From: Hyphomicrobium sp. | GTDB taxonomy: Bacteria; Pseudomonadota; Alphaproteobacteria; Rhizobiales; Hyphomicrobiaceae | NCBI GenBank assembly: GCA_030148725.1 | Contig: JASBSU010000041.1 | Coordinates: forward strand, 62,001 to 126,000 | DNA length: 64,000 nucleotides | Direction of reading: 5' to 3' | Shown: positions 35,089-42,783 of the stretch, piece by piece | Layout of the letters: each line of letters begins with the position of its first letter | Numbering within the stretch: position 1 is the first letter of the stretch | The notes under the pieces: model-generated | Seen by the model: the letters and a program-made list of their open reading frames with translations, nothing else | Told to the model about the DNA's origin: nothing | The model's database searches: none | Translations under genes and position numbers: made by a program

Positions 35089-35655
35089 TCAGACCCGCGC
35101 TGATCGACGGGGCGTCCGATCGGCGGCGGGTTGGCTCGCGTCGTCGGTCTGCTGCTGGGCAGGAGGCGCGGTCATCAGCTCATTGAGGCGCGTACGGGCA
35201 CGGTTGACGCGGCTCTTCACCGTTCCCACAGCACATCCGGAGATGGCTGCAGCGTCCTCGTAGGAGAAACCTTCAGCGCCCACGAGAATAAGGGCTTCGC
35301 GCTGGTCCGCGGGCAGCTTTGAAAGCGCGCGGTTGAGGTCCACCAGATCGAGGTGGCCCTGCTGCTCGGCCGGAACGGAAAGCTTGGCGGCGAGCTGACC
35401 CTCGCTGTCGGCCACTTCACGCTTCGTCTTGCGCAGCTCGGAGAAGTAAGCGTTGCGCAGGATGGTGAACAGCCAGGCTTTCAGGTTGGTGCCTTCCTCG
35501 AAGGAATCGAGGTGGTTCCAAGCCTTCACGAGGGCTTCCTGGACGAGATCGTCGGCGTGGTCGCGATTGCCACACAGCGAGATCGCGAACGCGCGCATGT
35601 TGGGGATTGCGGCGATCAGATCGTCGTTGAGTCTGCCCTGCAAGCCATTGCTCAC
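35089..35655 (-). CDS. ecfG: ECF sigma factor EcfG
   Basis: 188 residues. Sigma2 (RAFAISLCGNRDHADDLVQEALVKAW, given here only by ends RAFAISL and DLVQEALVKAW; then LKAWLFTILRN) and sigma4 (LPADQREALILVGAEGFSY, AVGTVKSRVNRARTRL), the EcfG/ECF15 type. Start is GTG 35655, overlapping the nepR stop (GTGA), so the anti-sigma is made first and coupled. EcfG directs RNA polymerase to GGAAC-N16/17-CGTT promoters, nine of which occur nearby. Ala/Pro/Arg-rich tail. Confidence 0.96.
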   Translation of the reverse strand: MSNGLQGRLNDDLIAAIPNMRAFAISLCGNRDHADDLVQEALVKAWNHLDSFEEGTNLKAWLFTILRNAYFSELRKTKREVADSEGQLAAKLSVPAEQQGHLDLVDLNRALSKLPADQREALILVGAEGFSYEDAAAISGCAVGTVKSRVNRARTRLNELMTAPPAQQQTDDASQPAADRTPRRSARV

Positions 35656-35972
35656 GAGTTATCCTCCTCGCCACTGGGGCTCGGGGGCGTCGCGGCCTCC
35701 TGGCGCTGCAATTGCTTAATCAGGTCGTTGATGCGGTCGGGGACGGGCGTGCTCAGAAGCTCGCCGTAAGCAGCGCGCAGCTGCTTCCCGAGAATGTCCG
35801 GCAGAACAGTTTGTGATCCGCGCGGGCGCTGAGCGCTGCCGGTTGTCTGCTCGTCGGCATTGTCGCCGCTAGACTGCGTCACCTGCACACTGCCGCTGCC
35901 GTCAGCGGCAGCGCGCTTAGGCTCCTGTGAGCCGTATGGCGCGCTCACATAAGCCTTTTTCTCGTCCGACAT
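35652..35972 (-). CDS. nepR: NepR anti-sigma factor
   Basis: 106 residues. The conserved two-helix NepR core LGKQLRAAYGELLSTPVP...INDLIKQL lies at about 61-88, preceded by a disordered Ser/Gln/Gly-rich N-terminus and followed by an acidic tail. It holds EcfG inactive until PhyR binds it. First gene of the nepR-ecfG unit with an EcfG-type promoter about 98 bp upstream. Confidence 0.94.
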   Translation of the reverse strand: MSDEKKAYVSAPYGSQEPKRAAADGSGSVQVTQSSGDNADEQTTGSAQRPRGSQTVLPDILGKQLRAAYGELLSTPVPDRINDLIKQLQRQEAATPPSPSGEEDNS

Positions 35973-36069
35973 CAGCGGCCCTCCGCCTCCCCTTCGTAAG
36001 TACAGCGATTGTCCTTTGAGGACACCTTATGCGGCCGCGGACCATATCATCTGGTCCGGAAGCATCAAG

Positions 36070-36095
36070 AACGCGCGCCTACCGCACCGAGTTCC
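36070..36095 (-). promoter_or_regulatory. EcfG-type promoter for nepR-ecfG
   Basis: On the minus strand GGAAC (36095-36091), 17 bases, CGTT (36073-36070). About 98 bp upstream of nepR; autoregulation of the anti-sigma/sigma pair. Confidence 0.8.
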
Positions 36096-36152
36096 GCCGC
36101 TCCTCAGATTTTATTCCTGTTGCGGAGATATCGCCTTGCCGCCCCAGCGGGT

Positions 36153-36177
36153 GGAACGCGACCTAGAGCATTACGTT
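36153..36177 (+). promoter_or_regulatory. EcfG-type promoter for the membrane HWE kinase gene
   Basis: GGAAC (36153-36157), 16 bases, CGTT (36174-36177), exact consensus, 51 bp before ATG 36228. Divergent from the nepR promoter. Confidence 0.87.
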
Positions 36178-36227
36178 ATGAGTTTCGTACGCCGGGTTTT
36201 TGGGAGGGCGTACATAACCAACAAGCG

Positions 36228-38294
36228 ATGCGAATGCTCGATAGGTTCCGCCCGGCTGGCTGGTCCATCCAGGCTCATTTTTTGCTCTACAGCTCGGCGC
36301 TGCTCATTCCGGCGTTGATTTTCAGTGGGTTAATGATCCTCAGGTCGGCGTCGCTGGAGCGTGCGGCGATGGAGAGCGACATTACCGAGGTCGCTCGCGA
36401 AGTTGCGACCGCGATCGACCGCGAGCTTGCGGCCGCCAAGACCACGCTCATCGCCCTCGGATCCTCGCCGGCGCTAACGGAGGGCGAGCTCGAGGCCTTT
36501 CATGACCAAGCTGTCGCGGCGCGAGACATCAACGGCATCGACTATCTACTCACGAGCCGGACGGGCAAGCAGCTGCTGACGACGCAAGCGCCGTGGGACG
36601 GCAAATCGGTTCAGGAAGCGGCCGCTCCGATCGACGCGAAACAAGTTCTTGAGGCAGCCGCTCCAGTTGTCTCGGACATTTTTGCAGCGCCTGCCGGTAT
36701 GCGGTCTTTCACAATCTCTATCTCCGTGCGTCGTGGCTCGCGGGCGCTTTACGTGCTCAGCGCGCTGATGTCGTCGGCGCGGATCGAAGAGATACTCAAG
36801 CAGGCGCAGCTCGCCAAAGGATGGGCGGCCACGGTGGCTGACCATCGGGGAAAGATCGTCGCGCGCTCCGATGCTGTGGCGAGACGCAGTGGCGAGGCCA
36901 TGCCCGACGAGGATGTCGTCGTGGACCGACTGACGGGGGCCGCGATATGGAGGACCGCAGGGAGCGACGAACAGCCTGTGCTGCGGTCAACTGCGCGCTC
37001 GCAGCAGTCGGGATGGGTCATCTCGACGACTGTTTCCGAGGCGATTGCCAATCGGCCGATCGTGCGCTCGTGGGTCCTAGTCGCGATCCTGGCGGTCAGT
37101 TTTTCGCTGCTCTCCGCGCTGCTCGCATTCCTCTTCGGGCGGCGGCTGTCGGAGCCGGTACGCTCGCTTGTTCAAGATGCCCGAGATCTCGGCCGCGGCG
37201 ATCTCGTCGCACCTCGCAATTCGTCCATCGTGGAGGTTCGCGAGGTGGGCGAAGCGCTCGTCAATGCCAGCGAGACGCGTCGCCAGATGGAACGCTCGCT
37301 GCGCGAAAGCGAAGACAGGCTGAAGCTGGCGCTTGCGTCGTCGGAAACCGGCGCGTGGGATTGGGATCTCACGTCGCGAACGCTGAAGTGGGATCAACGG
37401 ATGCGCGAGTTGTGGGGCCTCGCGCCGGACGATCCGGTGTCCTACGAAGTCTTTCTCGCGGCTCTTGATCCGCATGATCGTGAGTTGACTGCGAAAGCCG
37501 TCGAACGGGCGCACGATCCGGAAATCCTCGCAGAGTATGACGTGCAATATCGCGTGAAGGGTGTGCGCGATGGCATCGAGCGGTGGATCGCTGCAACAGG
37601 GCGAACGCAGTTCCTCGACGGCGTGCCGATCCGCATGGCCGGCACGGCGCGCGACATCACTGACCGGAAGCGCTGGGAGGAACATATCCAGCTGCTGATG
37701 CGGGAGGTCACGCACCGGTCGAAGAACCTTCTCGCGGTCATCCAGGCGATGGCGCGGCAAACGAAGCTCGCCAGCAGCGACGTCAACGATTTCGAACGGC
37801 GCTTCTCCGGGCGTCTGCAGTCGCTGGCCGCGGCGCATGACCTTCTGGTGCAGCGCGACTGGCGCGGTGCTTCGATGTCAGAGGTGATCAAGTCCCAGCT
37901 CGGGCATTACCTCGATCAACAGGCGGGCCAGATCGATATGAGCGGGCCAAACCTGACCGTAACGCCAGAGGCGGCGCAGAATATCGGCCTTGCCGTCCAC
38001 GAGCTTTCGACCAACGCAGCGAAATACGGTGCGCTGTCGGTGCCAGAGGGGCGGGTCGACGTCCGGTGGCAGAGGGAAGGGGAAGGCGCCGATGAAGGCC
38101 GCATCCACCTGACGTGGACCGAGCGCGGCGGCCCTTCGGTGTCGCAGCCGACGCGGCGGGGTTTTGGGCAGGTCGTCACGGAGCAGCTGACCGCGCGGGC
38201 CCTGCAGGCGAGCGCCAACCTCAGCTTCGAGCGCTCCGGCGTTTGCTGGAGGCTCGATATGCCAGCGAAGCTGGTTCTCGCGGAGCAGGCGTGA
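36228..38294 (+). CDS. Membrane-bound HWE-family sensor kinase (PhyK-like)
   Basis: 688 residues. Helix near 20-37 (ALLIPALIFSGLMIL), an extracytoplasmic dCache-like domain (about 40-270), second helix near 283-306 (VLVAILAVSFSLLSALLAFLF), HAMP-like linker, PAS (about 365-485, ending ARDITDRKR) and HWE kinase core with REVTHRSKNLLAV, HELSTNAAKYGAL and TWTERGGP. The architecture and the place beside nepR-ecfG-phyR match PhyK-type kinases that start PhyR signalling. ATG 36228 lies downstream of an exact EcfG promoter, and a second ATG is two codons in. It is therefore probably a feedback-controlled sensor. Confidence 0.9.
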   Translation: MRMLDRFRPAGWSIQAHFLLYSSALLIPALIFSGLMILRSASLERAAMESDITEVAREVATAIDRELAAAKTTLIALGSSPALTEGELEAFHDQAVAARDINGIDYLLTSRTGKQLLTTQAPWDGKSVQEAAAPIDAKQVLEAAAPVVSDIFAAPAGMRSFTISISVRRGSRALYVLSALMSSARIEEILKQAQLAKGWAATVADHRGKIVARSDAVARRSGEAMPDEDVVVDRLTGAAIWRTAGSDEQPVLRSTARSQQSGWVISTTVSEAIANRPIVRSWVLVAILAVSFSLLSALLAFLFGRRLSEPVRSLVQDARDLGRGDLVAPRNSSIVEVREVGEALVNASETRRQMERSLRESEDRLKLALASSETGAWDWDLTSRTLKWDQRMRELWGLAPDDPVSYEVFLAALDPHDRELTAKAVERAHDPEILAEYDVQYRVKGVRDGIERWIAATGRTQFLDGVPIRMAGTARDITDRKRWEEHIQLLMREVTHRSKNLLAVIQAMARQTKLASSDVNDFERRFSGRLQSLAAAHDLLVQRDWRGASMSEVIKSQLGHYLDQQAGQIDMSGPNLTVTPEAAQNIGLAVHELSTNAAKYGALSVPEGRVDVRWQREGEGADEGRIHLTWTERGGPSVSQPTRRGFGQVVTEQLTARALQASANLSFERSGVCWRLDMPAKLVLAEQA

Positions 38295-38332
38295 CGAATT
38301 GGCCGCGGAGCCGTGGCGCCGTCGCCCTGATG

Positions 38333-38358
38333 GGAACTTTGCGAGCTATCTCCGTGTT
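38333..38358 (+). promoter_or_regulatory. EcfG-type promoter for the NepR-like gene
   Basis: GGAAC (38333-38337), 17 bases, TGTT (38355-38358); the C of CGTT is T. It lies 30 bp before ATG 38389. Confidence 0.65.
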
Positions 38359-38388
38359 TTGGTTGAAACTCGATCAAAATGGATACTC

Positions 38389-38646
38389 ATGGTGAGGCAA
38401 CTTAAAAATCAAGAGCTTACAAAGCTCATTGGTCGCCGCCTCAAAGAAACGTTTGAGGATAGCGACAGCGGCTTGCCGCGCGCATTTTCGGAAGGGCTCG
38501 ACGCTATTCGGCGGGCCGAAAAGCAGCAAGCGGGTGGGTTGAGAGAGATTGTTCTCGACATCGGCAACGGTGATAATGGGGCGACTGTCGCAGACTCGCA
38601 TGCAGAGGCTGCAGAGGTAAACGGCTCGCGCGACGCCGGCGGTTAA
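38389..38646 (+). CDS. Second NepR-like small protein
   Basis: 85 residues. Residues 13-45 (IGRRLKETFEDSDSGLPRAF, then EGLDAIRRAEKQ) align with the NepR core (LGKQLRAAYGELLSTPVPDR) with one gap: a first helix beginning I/L-G-x-x-L-R/K, then L/V-P, then a second amphipathic helix. The tail is acidic. This suggests a second anti-sigma-like or PhyR-binding protein with a divergent loop. It is preceded by an EcfG-type promoter and 24 bp before a Crp/Fnr-type gene that is probably co-transcribed. Homology is short, so the call is tentative. Confidence 0.65.
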   Translation: MVRQLKNQELTKLIGRRLKETFEDSDSGLPRAFSEGLDAIRRAEKQQAGGLREIVLDIGNGDNGATVADSHAEAAEVNGSRDAGG

Positions 38647-38670
38647 AGTCCGCGGGCGGGGGAGGGACGT

Positions 38671-39432
38671 ATGGCGGAGAAGAAGGAGGTACTGGCGCGC
38701 CAAGTGCCGTGCCAGCTTTGTCCGCTGCGTAAGCTGGACATTTTCCGGCCGTTCACTCCCGAAGAACTCGACTTCGTATCGCAATTCAAGACCGGTGAAG
38801 TGAAGGTGAAAGCGGGCGATCCGCTTTTTCTGGAGGGCGCGAACTGCGCCCATCTCTATACGCTGCTTTCGGGGCTAGCGTTCCGCTACAAGCTTTTGCC
38901 CGATGGCCGGCGGCAGATCCTGAATTACTGCACACCCGGAGACTTCCTGGGTCTGCAAGGTTCGGTCATGCAGGAGATGCAGCACTCCGTTGAGGCACTC
39001 TCCGACATGGTGCTTTGCGTGTTTCAACGCGAAGGGCTTTGGCGGCTATTTGAGTCTCATGCCGGATTGTCGTTCGACGTCACCTGGCTGGCGGCCCGCT
39101 CCGAGCAGATCCTCGATCAGCAGTTGCTTTCTGTGGGCCGGCGCAGTGCGCTCGAGCGGTGTGCGCATTTGCTGCTGCATCTGCTTGATCGCCTTGCCGA
39201 GCTCGGCATGACATCGTCGCGCGCTACCGTGAGTATTCCGATCACCCAGCAGCACATCGCCGACACCCTCGGCCTTTCGCTCGTGCATACCAACCGAACG
39301 CTCGGGCGGCTGATGCGAGAGGGAGCCATACGCTGGCGCGAGAAAGAGTTTGAAATTCTGGACCGCAGCCGTCTGGCTGAGCTTGCCAGCGAGGAAGGCG
39401 CGCTGACAGGCGCGACGCGGCCGCTGCTCTAA
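38671..39432 (+). CDS. Crp/Fnr-family regulator with N-terminal CxxC
   Basis: 253 residues. N-terminal CQLCPLRK pair, cNMP-like beta-roll (about 30-130), dimer helix and winged HTH (ITQQHIADTLGLSLVHTNRTLGRL). The recognition helix (LSLVHTNRTL) differs from the E-x-x-S-R of FNR, so it should read another site. The two cysteines plus others (CAH, CTPGD) leave open a redox or metal role, but a full 4Fe-4S set is not evident. GGGGGAGGG precedes ATG. It probably shares the EcfG promoter of the NepR-like gene. Its stop overlaps the convergent receiver gene. Confidence 0.88.
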   Translation: MAEKKEVLARQVPCQLCPLRKLDIFRPFTPEELDFVSQFKTGEVKVKAGDPLFLEGANCAHLYTLLSGLAFRYKLLPDGRRQILNYCTPGDFLGLQGSVMQEMQHSVEALSDMVLCVFQREGLWRLFESHAGLSFDVTWLAARSEQILDQQLLSVGRRSALERCAHLLLHLLDRLAELGMTSSRATVSIPITQQHIADTLGLSLVHTNRTLGRLMREGAIRWREKEFEILDRSRLAELASEEGALTGATRPLL

Positions 39433-39962
39433 GTGGCGGTGCGGCGATTGATGCAGACCGCGACGGCAGTTGCGAGAGCTTCGGCGCTGTAGGGCTTGTG
39501 CACTACCGGCACCCCCGCAAACCGTTCGGGAATGAGTTGAGTGTCGCCGTACCCCGTGGTGAACATGAAGGGGATGGCGCGTTCCATCAGAGCATCGGCG
39601 ACGGGGTAGGATGTGGCTCCGGCAAGCGCGATGTCGAGTACGCCGAGGTCGGCCTGCGCGACGGCGAGCCACTGCAAAGCGGCCTCGGCAGTCGTGAAGG
39701 ACACCACGCTCGCAGCGCCGAGCTCGAACAATATGCTTTCGGTGTCCAGTGCGATGATGGTCTGGTCTTCGACGAGGAGGGCGCGCAAGCCTTTTGCCTG
39801 TGCGCCTGGTGCGCCGTCGCCCGGATCGCGCGGGTCGAACTGCGGTTCGTCGGAGTTCTCCGGGAGCAGCTTCTTAGGCCCGGGTTGGCGACGCAGAAGT
39901 AAGGGGGAATGGGGCAATTCGCATCGAGCCTCGCTCCGGCCGGGGGTGGCCGGTGGCTCCAT
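39429..39962 (-). CDS. Single-domain response regulator
   Basis: 177 residues; the receiver (about 59-175) has VEDQ, phospho-Asp in LGVLDIALAG, an FTTGYGD switch segment and VHKPYS. The first ~55 residues are Pro/Gly/Glu-rich and may be unstructured, or the true start may be internal. Output-less receivers of this type often work with HWE kinases as phosphate sinks or shuttles, so a role in the PhyR phospho-network is plausible. No EcfG promoter was seen upstream. Convergent overlap of 4 bp with the Crp/Fnr gene. Confidence 0.78.
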   Translation of the reverse strand: MEPPATPGRSEARCELPHSPLLLRRQPGPKKLLPENSDEPQFDPRDPGDGAPGAQAKGLRALLVEDQTIIALDTESILFELGAASVVSFTTAEAALQWLAVAQADLGVLDIALAGATSYPVADALMERAIPFMFTTGYGDTQLIPERFAGVPVVHKPYSAEALATAVAVCINRRTAT

Positions 39963-40027
39963 CCATAGGGTTCGAACGGTTGGCGAGCGACATCATTTGA
40001 TGTACTCGGCCATAGAAGCCCTATGAC

Positions 40028-40057
40028 AAAAAGGGCCGGGACAAAGTCCCGGCCCTT
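40028..40057 (-). terminator. Rho-independent terminator after the DUF892 gene
   Basis: AAGGGCCGGGAC and GTCCCGGCCCTT form a 12-bp perfect stem with a three-base loop. On the minus strand it is followed by TTTTTGTC. It lies 19 bp after the DUF892 stop. Confidence 0.88.
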
Positions 40058-40075
40058 CACCTGAAGCCAGCGGCC

Positions 40076-40564
40076 TTAGGCTGCCTGCTTATTGAGCTTG
40101 CTTTCGGCCAGCTTCGTCAGTTTGCTATCGGCGTTGTGCTCTTCCTTCAGCGTAGCGGAAAGCAGCTTTGCCGCGTCGGGCAATTCCAGCAGCTCGGCCC
40201 ATGAGACCAGCGTGCCATAGCGCGTGATTTCGTAGTGCTCAACGGCCTGGGCGGCTGCGATCATCGCTGCGTCGCGGGTATCGGGGTCCTTGATCTCCTT
40301 CATCAGCTCCTCGCCCTCCTCGAGGATGCCCTCGATGGCCGGGCACTTCTCGCCCTGAGGCTTCTTGCCGAGCAGCTTGAACACTTCCTCGAGGCGCTCG
40401 ACCTGGCCTTTGGTTTCTTCGAGATGCGATTCAAGCGCGCGCGCCAATTCTTTGGCATCGGCAGCCTTGATCATCTTCGGCAGCGCTTTGGTGATCTCCT
40501 TCTCCGCGAAATAGATGTCTTTCAGCGTGTGCAGAAACAGATCAGATAGATTTTCGACTTTCAT
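40076..40564 (-). CDS. Ferritin-like DUF892 (YciE/YciF-type) stress protein
   Basis: 162 residues, a four-helix ferritin-like protein: LFLHTLKDIYFAEKEI, the SHLEETKGQVERLEEVF helix, QAVEHYEITRYG and LSATLKEEHNADSKLTKLAE, with Glu/His placed as in YciE/YciF. Members respond to osmotic, desiccation or oxidative stress and may bind metal. A perfect EcfG promoter lies 36 bp upstream. Terminator 19 bp downstream, so it is a single-gene unit. Confidence 0.92.
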   Translation of the reverse strand: MKVENLSDLFLHTLKDIYFAEKEITKALPKMIKAADAKELARALESHLEETKGQVERLEEVFKLLGKKPQGEKCPAIEGILEEGEELMKEIKDPDTRDAAMIAAAQAVEHYEITRYGTLVSWAELLELPDAAKLLSATLKEEHNADSKLTKLAESKLNKQAA

Positions 40565-40599
40565 CGCTGGGCACTCCTGTGGGGGACGAGTCAGCGAAA

Positions 40600-40624
40600 A
40601 ACGTCAGCGTGTTTGGAAGGTTCC
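40600..40624 (-). promoter_or_regulatory. EcfG-type promoter for the DUF892 gene
   Basis: On the minus strand GGAAC (40624-40620), 16 bases, CGTT (40603-40600), exact consensus, 36 bp before the start codon. Confidence 0.88.
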
Positions 40625-40748
40625 TGATGTGGCGGGAACATCATTTGGACGACTTTGACGACAATCTAAGTTTTGGGGTTCGCACGACGTTCAGTTTTCC
40701 GGAGGAGCAGCACTCCGCCGGATGCAGCATTGCACGAGGGGGATACGC

Positions 40749-40958
40749 ATGGGTGCGATCATGATCCGCTGCCCGGCTACGGATGAGCTGGTTCACGTCG
40801 GGATCGATACGGACAAGGACACCTTCAAAGCGTTGCCGAATGTCGAAGCCACCGCGGTTCACTGCCCGGCCTGCGGCGGCTATCACACATGGTCCAAGAA
40901 GGACGCGGTGCTGGAGACGACTATGCGCATAAAGTCGAAGCCGCCCGGCAACACATAG
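40749..40958 (+). CDS. Small zinc-ribbon-like protein
   Basis: 69 residues. IRCPATDE...HCPACGGYHTW forms a probable Cys/His zinc ribbon similar to small hypothetical proteins of Hyphomicrobiales. No other motif, no membrane segment. ATG 40749 (MGAIMIRC) was chosen; an earlier in-frame ATG at 40722 exists. It lies between DUF892 and a Crp/Fnr gene, divergent from the first and convergent with the second. Function unknown. Confidence 0.65.
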   Translation: MGAIMIRCPATDELVHVGIDTDKDTFKALPNVEATAVHCPACGGYHTWSKKDAVLETTMRIKSKPPGNT

Positions 40959-40982
40959 CGCCGGGTTCGACCTTCACCGCAT

Positions 40983-41648
40983 TCAGTCCGCGTCCGCGAA
41001 CTGCTCGAGAGCATCAAGGTCTGCAATGCGCAGGCCGTCAGGCGCTGCCTCAACGATGCCGCGCTTCTCAAGATCGCGCAGGATGCCGGCAAGCGCGTCG
41101 AGGCTCAACCCGAGATGCTCAGCCACCGTGCCGGATGAGAATTCGTCAGAGATGAGGTTCGGATCGCGTCCTTCGGAGACGCCCAGGCGCGCGATTGCGG
41201 ACAGGAACGAAGCTACACGCTTCTCTGGCTTGCCACTGCCGCTTGCGAGAGCGCGCACGCGCAGGAACTCGAATTCGCGATCGCCCGCGGCGGCGTAGCG
41301 TGCTGCCAGCTGGCCATCGGAATCCAGCAGCTGGTCAAACTCTTCCTCGCTCACCGGACTCACGATCGTCTTGGCGACGGCCTGAGCGGTGCTCGTATGC
41401 TCTGCGAGATGACCGAAGCCGATAATGTCGCCGGGAAATGCGAACTCGATGATCTCGTGATGTCCATCGTCCTGGCGCTGGTAGTGGCACAGGGCGCCGC
41501 GCTCGACGCGATAGAGTTGCGCGCGTTTGTCACCGGCGTTGAAAAGCATTTCGCCGCGCGCAAGCCGGCGCACCTGCGTCGGCCGCAGGATCGGGCGGAG
41601 GCACGTTGCGGGAGCGCGCTCAGCGCTCAGGTCGGTCACTGCAAGCAT
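40983..41648 (-). CDS. Crp/Fnr-family regulator, EcfG-driven
   Basis: 221 residues: cNMP-like domain (about 20-115, RGEMLFNAGDKRAQLYRVERG given only in part), dimer helix and HTH (SSGTVAEHLGLSLDALAGILRDLEKRG). No N-terminal Cys cluster; the recognition helix lacks E-x-x-S-R. The C-terminal part is closely similar to the HTH-only protein at 43.4 kb. An exact EcfG promoter lies 99 bp upstream, so stress should raise its level and it may carry the response to a second gene set. Confidence 0.87.
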   Translation of the reverse strand: MLAVTDLSAERAPATCLRPILRPTQVRRLARGEMLFNAGDKRAQLYRVERGALCHYQRQDDGHHEIIEFAFPGDIIGFGHLAEHTSTAQAVAKTIVSPVSEEEFDQLLDSDGQLAARYAAAGDREFEFLRVRALASGSGKPEKRVASFLSAIARLGVSEGRDPNLISDEFSSGTVAEHLGLSLDALAGILRDLEKRGIVEAAPDGLRIADLDALEQFADAD

Positions 41649-41746
41649 CTCGAGTACTCACTACTGAGGCAAACGATTTGGGGATCGCGCTTGCCACAAT
41701 CAAGTCAAAATCTGAGTGTGCTCAAACCCCTAGCTCGGTTTTTTAC

Positions 41747-41771
41747 AACGTAGCTCCAGGCGCACTGTTCC
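41747..41771 (-). promoter_or_regulatory. EcfG-type promoter for the Crp/Fnr gene
   Basis: On the minus strand GGAAC (41771-41767), 16 bases, CGTT (41750-41747), exact consensus, 99 bp before the start. The 331-bp gap 41649-41979 holds this and the next promoter and no gene. Confidence 0.85.
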
Positions 41772-41863
41772 GTGGGGAACATCCATATTCTTCGCAACGT
41801 GGCTTTCGAATGTTTCTAACAAAGACATGGTGAATATTGCGTGCGTCGGTTTCGTAAATTCGA

Positions 41864-41888
41864 GGAACCTAGGGGATGGCAACTCGTT
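41864..41888 (+). promoter_or_regulatory. EcfG-type promoter for the PRC-barrel gene
   Basis: GGAAC (41864-41868), 16 bases, CGTT (41885-41888), exact consensus, 92 bp before ATG 41980. Confidence 0.86.
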
Positions 41889-41979
41889 CTTCCCATAGTT
41901 GCTGATCTGCAGCAGCCGACCTGAGGCGCAGCCAGTGCGCGCCCGAGGCGTTAACAATTGTGTGAAGAGGAAGCCCCCT

Positions 41980-42402
41980 ATGAAGAAGATCATTCCTGCC
42001 GTCGCGCTGATTGCCACGATGTCCATTCCGGCTTTCGCGCAGGAGGCAACCACCCCGGCAGCCCAGCCCGCGGCTCCGATGACGAGCGGCGAGACCACGG
42101 CGGCTAAAAGCACGACCAGCGCCGACATCTCCGCCAACAAGCTCATCAACTCCAGCGTACGCAACGCCGCCAACGAATCCATCGGTGACATCAACGACGT
42201 CATTCTCGGCACCGATGGCCGCGTAGCGGCTGTGATCGTCGGCGTCGGCGGCTTTCTGGGCCTTGGCGAAAAGGACGTTGCGCTGCCGTTCGATCAGCTG
42301 ATGTTCGCGAAGGACGAGAGCGGCAAGCTCAACGTCACGACAAGCATGACGAAGGAGAGCCTGCAGTCGGCTCCCGAGTATGTGAAGCCCGACCGCTCCT
42401 AA
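41980..42402 (+). CDS. Exported PRC-barrel domain protein
   Basis: 140 residues: signal peptide (KKIIPAVALIATMSIPAFA, cut after AFA), a Thr/Ala/Pro-rich linker, then a PRC-barrel (NKLINSSVRNAANESIGDIN...VIVGVGGFLGLGEKDVALP, quoted only by short ends NESIGDIND and GFLGLGEKDVALP). Such periplasmic proteins are common stress-induced genes in Hyphomicrobiales; molecular role unknown. GAAGAGGAAG precedes the ATG. EcfG promoter upstream, terminator just downstream, so a one-gene unit. Confidence 0.88.
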   Translation: MKKIIPAVALIATMSIPAFAQEATTPAAQPAAPMTSGETTAAKSTTSADISANKLINSSVRNAANESIGDINDVILGTDGRVAAVIVGVGGFLGLGEKDVALPFDQLMFAKDESGKLNVTTSMTKESLQSAPEYVKPDRS

Positions 42403-42423
42403 TTCGTCCGCATCACGAAACCT

Positions 42424-42455
42424 GGGCGGCCTGGGATTTCCAGGCCGTCCTTTTC
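42424..42455 (+). terminator. Terminator after the PRC-barrel gene
   Basis: GGCGGCCTGG pairs with CCAGGCCGTC/C across a short GATTT loop and is followed by TTTTCCTT, 22 bp after the stop. Confidence 0.8.
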
Positions 42456-42520
42456 CTTGCCGGCCGGCGCGGAACTTTCGCGACGAGCCATGACTTCTTT
42501 AATTTTGCTAGGAGCGAAAC

Positions 42521-42721
42521 ATGAATGATCGTCAAGAGGTGCTCTCGACGACGGAAGCGCGTCAGGGTTCTCCGCGCCGCCTCAATCTGCGCGTTCTCGG
42601 CGTGTCTTTGCTGATTGCGCTGGTCGCGGCCGGCGGGCTCTATACGGTCTTCTACGCGGGTAACACGTCCATCAGCACACCGGACCCGGCCCCGACGCAA
42701 CCAACGGCTCCCGGGCCGTGA
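42521..42721 (+). CDS. Small single-helix membrane protein
   Basis: 66 residues: charged N-terminus, one helix (LGVSLLIALVAAGGLYTVFYAG) and a Pro/Thr tail (DPAPTQPTAPGP), probably periplasmic. No family recognised. ATG after AGGAGCGAAAC, a good RBS. A GGAAC lies upstream at 42471, but no GTT follows at the right spacing, so EcfG control is not supported. Confidence 0.7.
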   Translation: MNDRQEVLSTTEARQGSPRRLNLRVLGVSLLIALVAAGGLYTVFYAGNTSISTPDPAPTQPTAPGP

Positions 42722-42783
42722 TCGCGGCCAAACAAAAGGGCGGCACTAACGGCCGCCCCGAACCGCGATAGAGTGCTGTTATT

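Noticed and set aside
38363-38377. FNR-type box TTGA...TCAA before the NepR-like gene
   Set aside because: The spacer is seven bases rather than six, so the half-sites are out of register.
41776-41801. Further EcfG-type site on the plus strand
   Set aside because: GGAAC-N17-CGTG has no GTT, and a perfect site follows at 41864 for the same gene.
42471-42495. EcfG-type promoter before the small membrane protein at 42521
   Set aside because: GGAAC is present, but the bases at 16-18 spacing read GACTT, not GTT.
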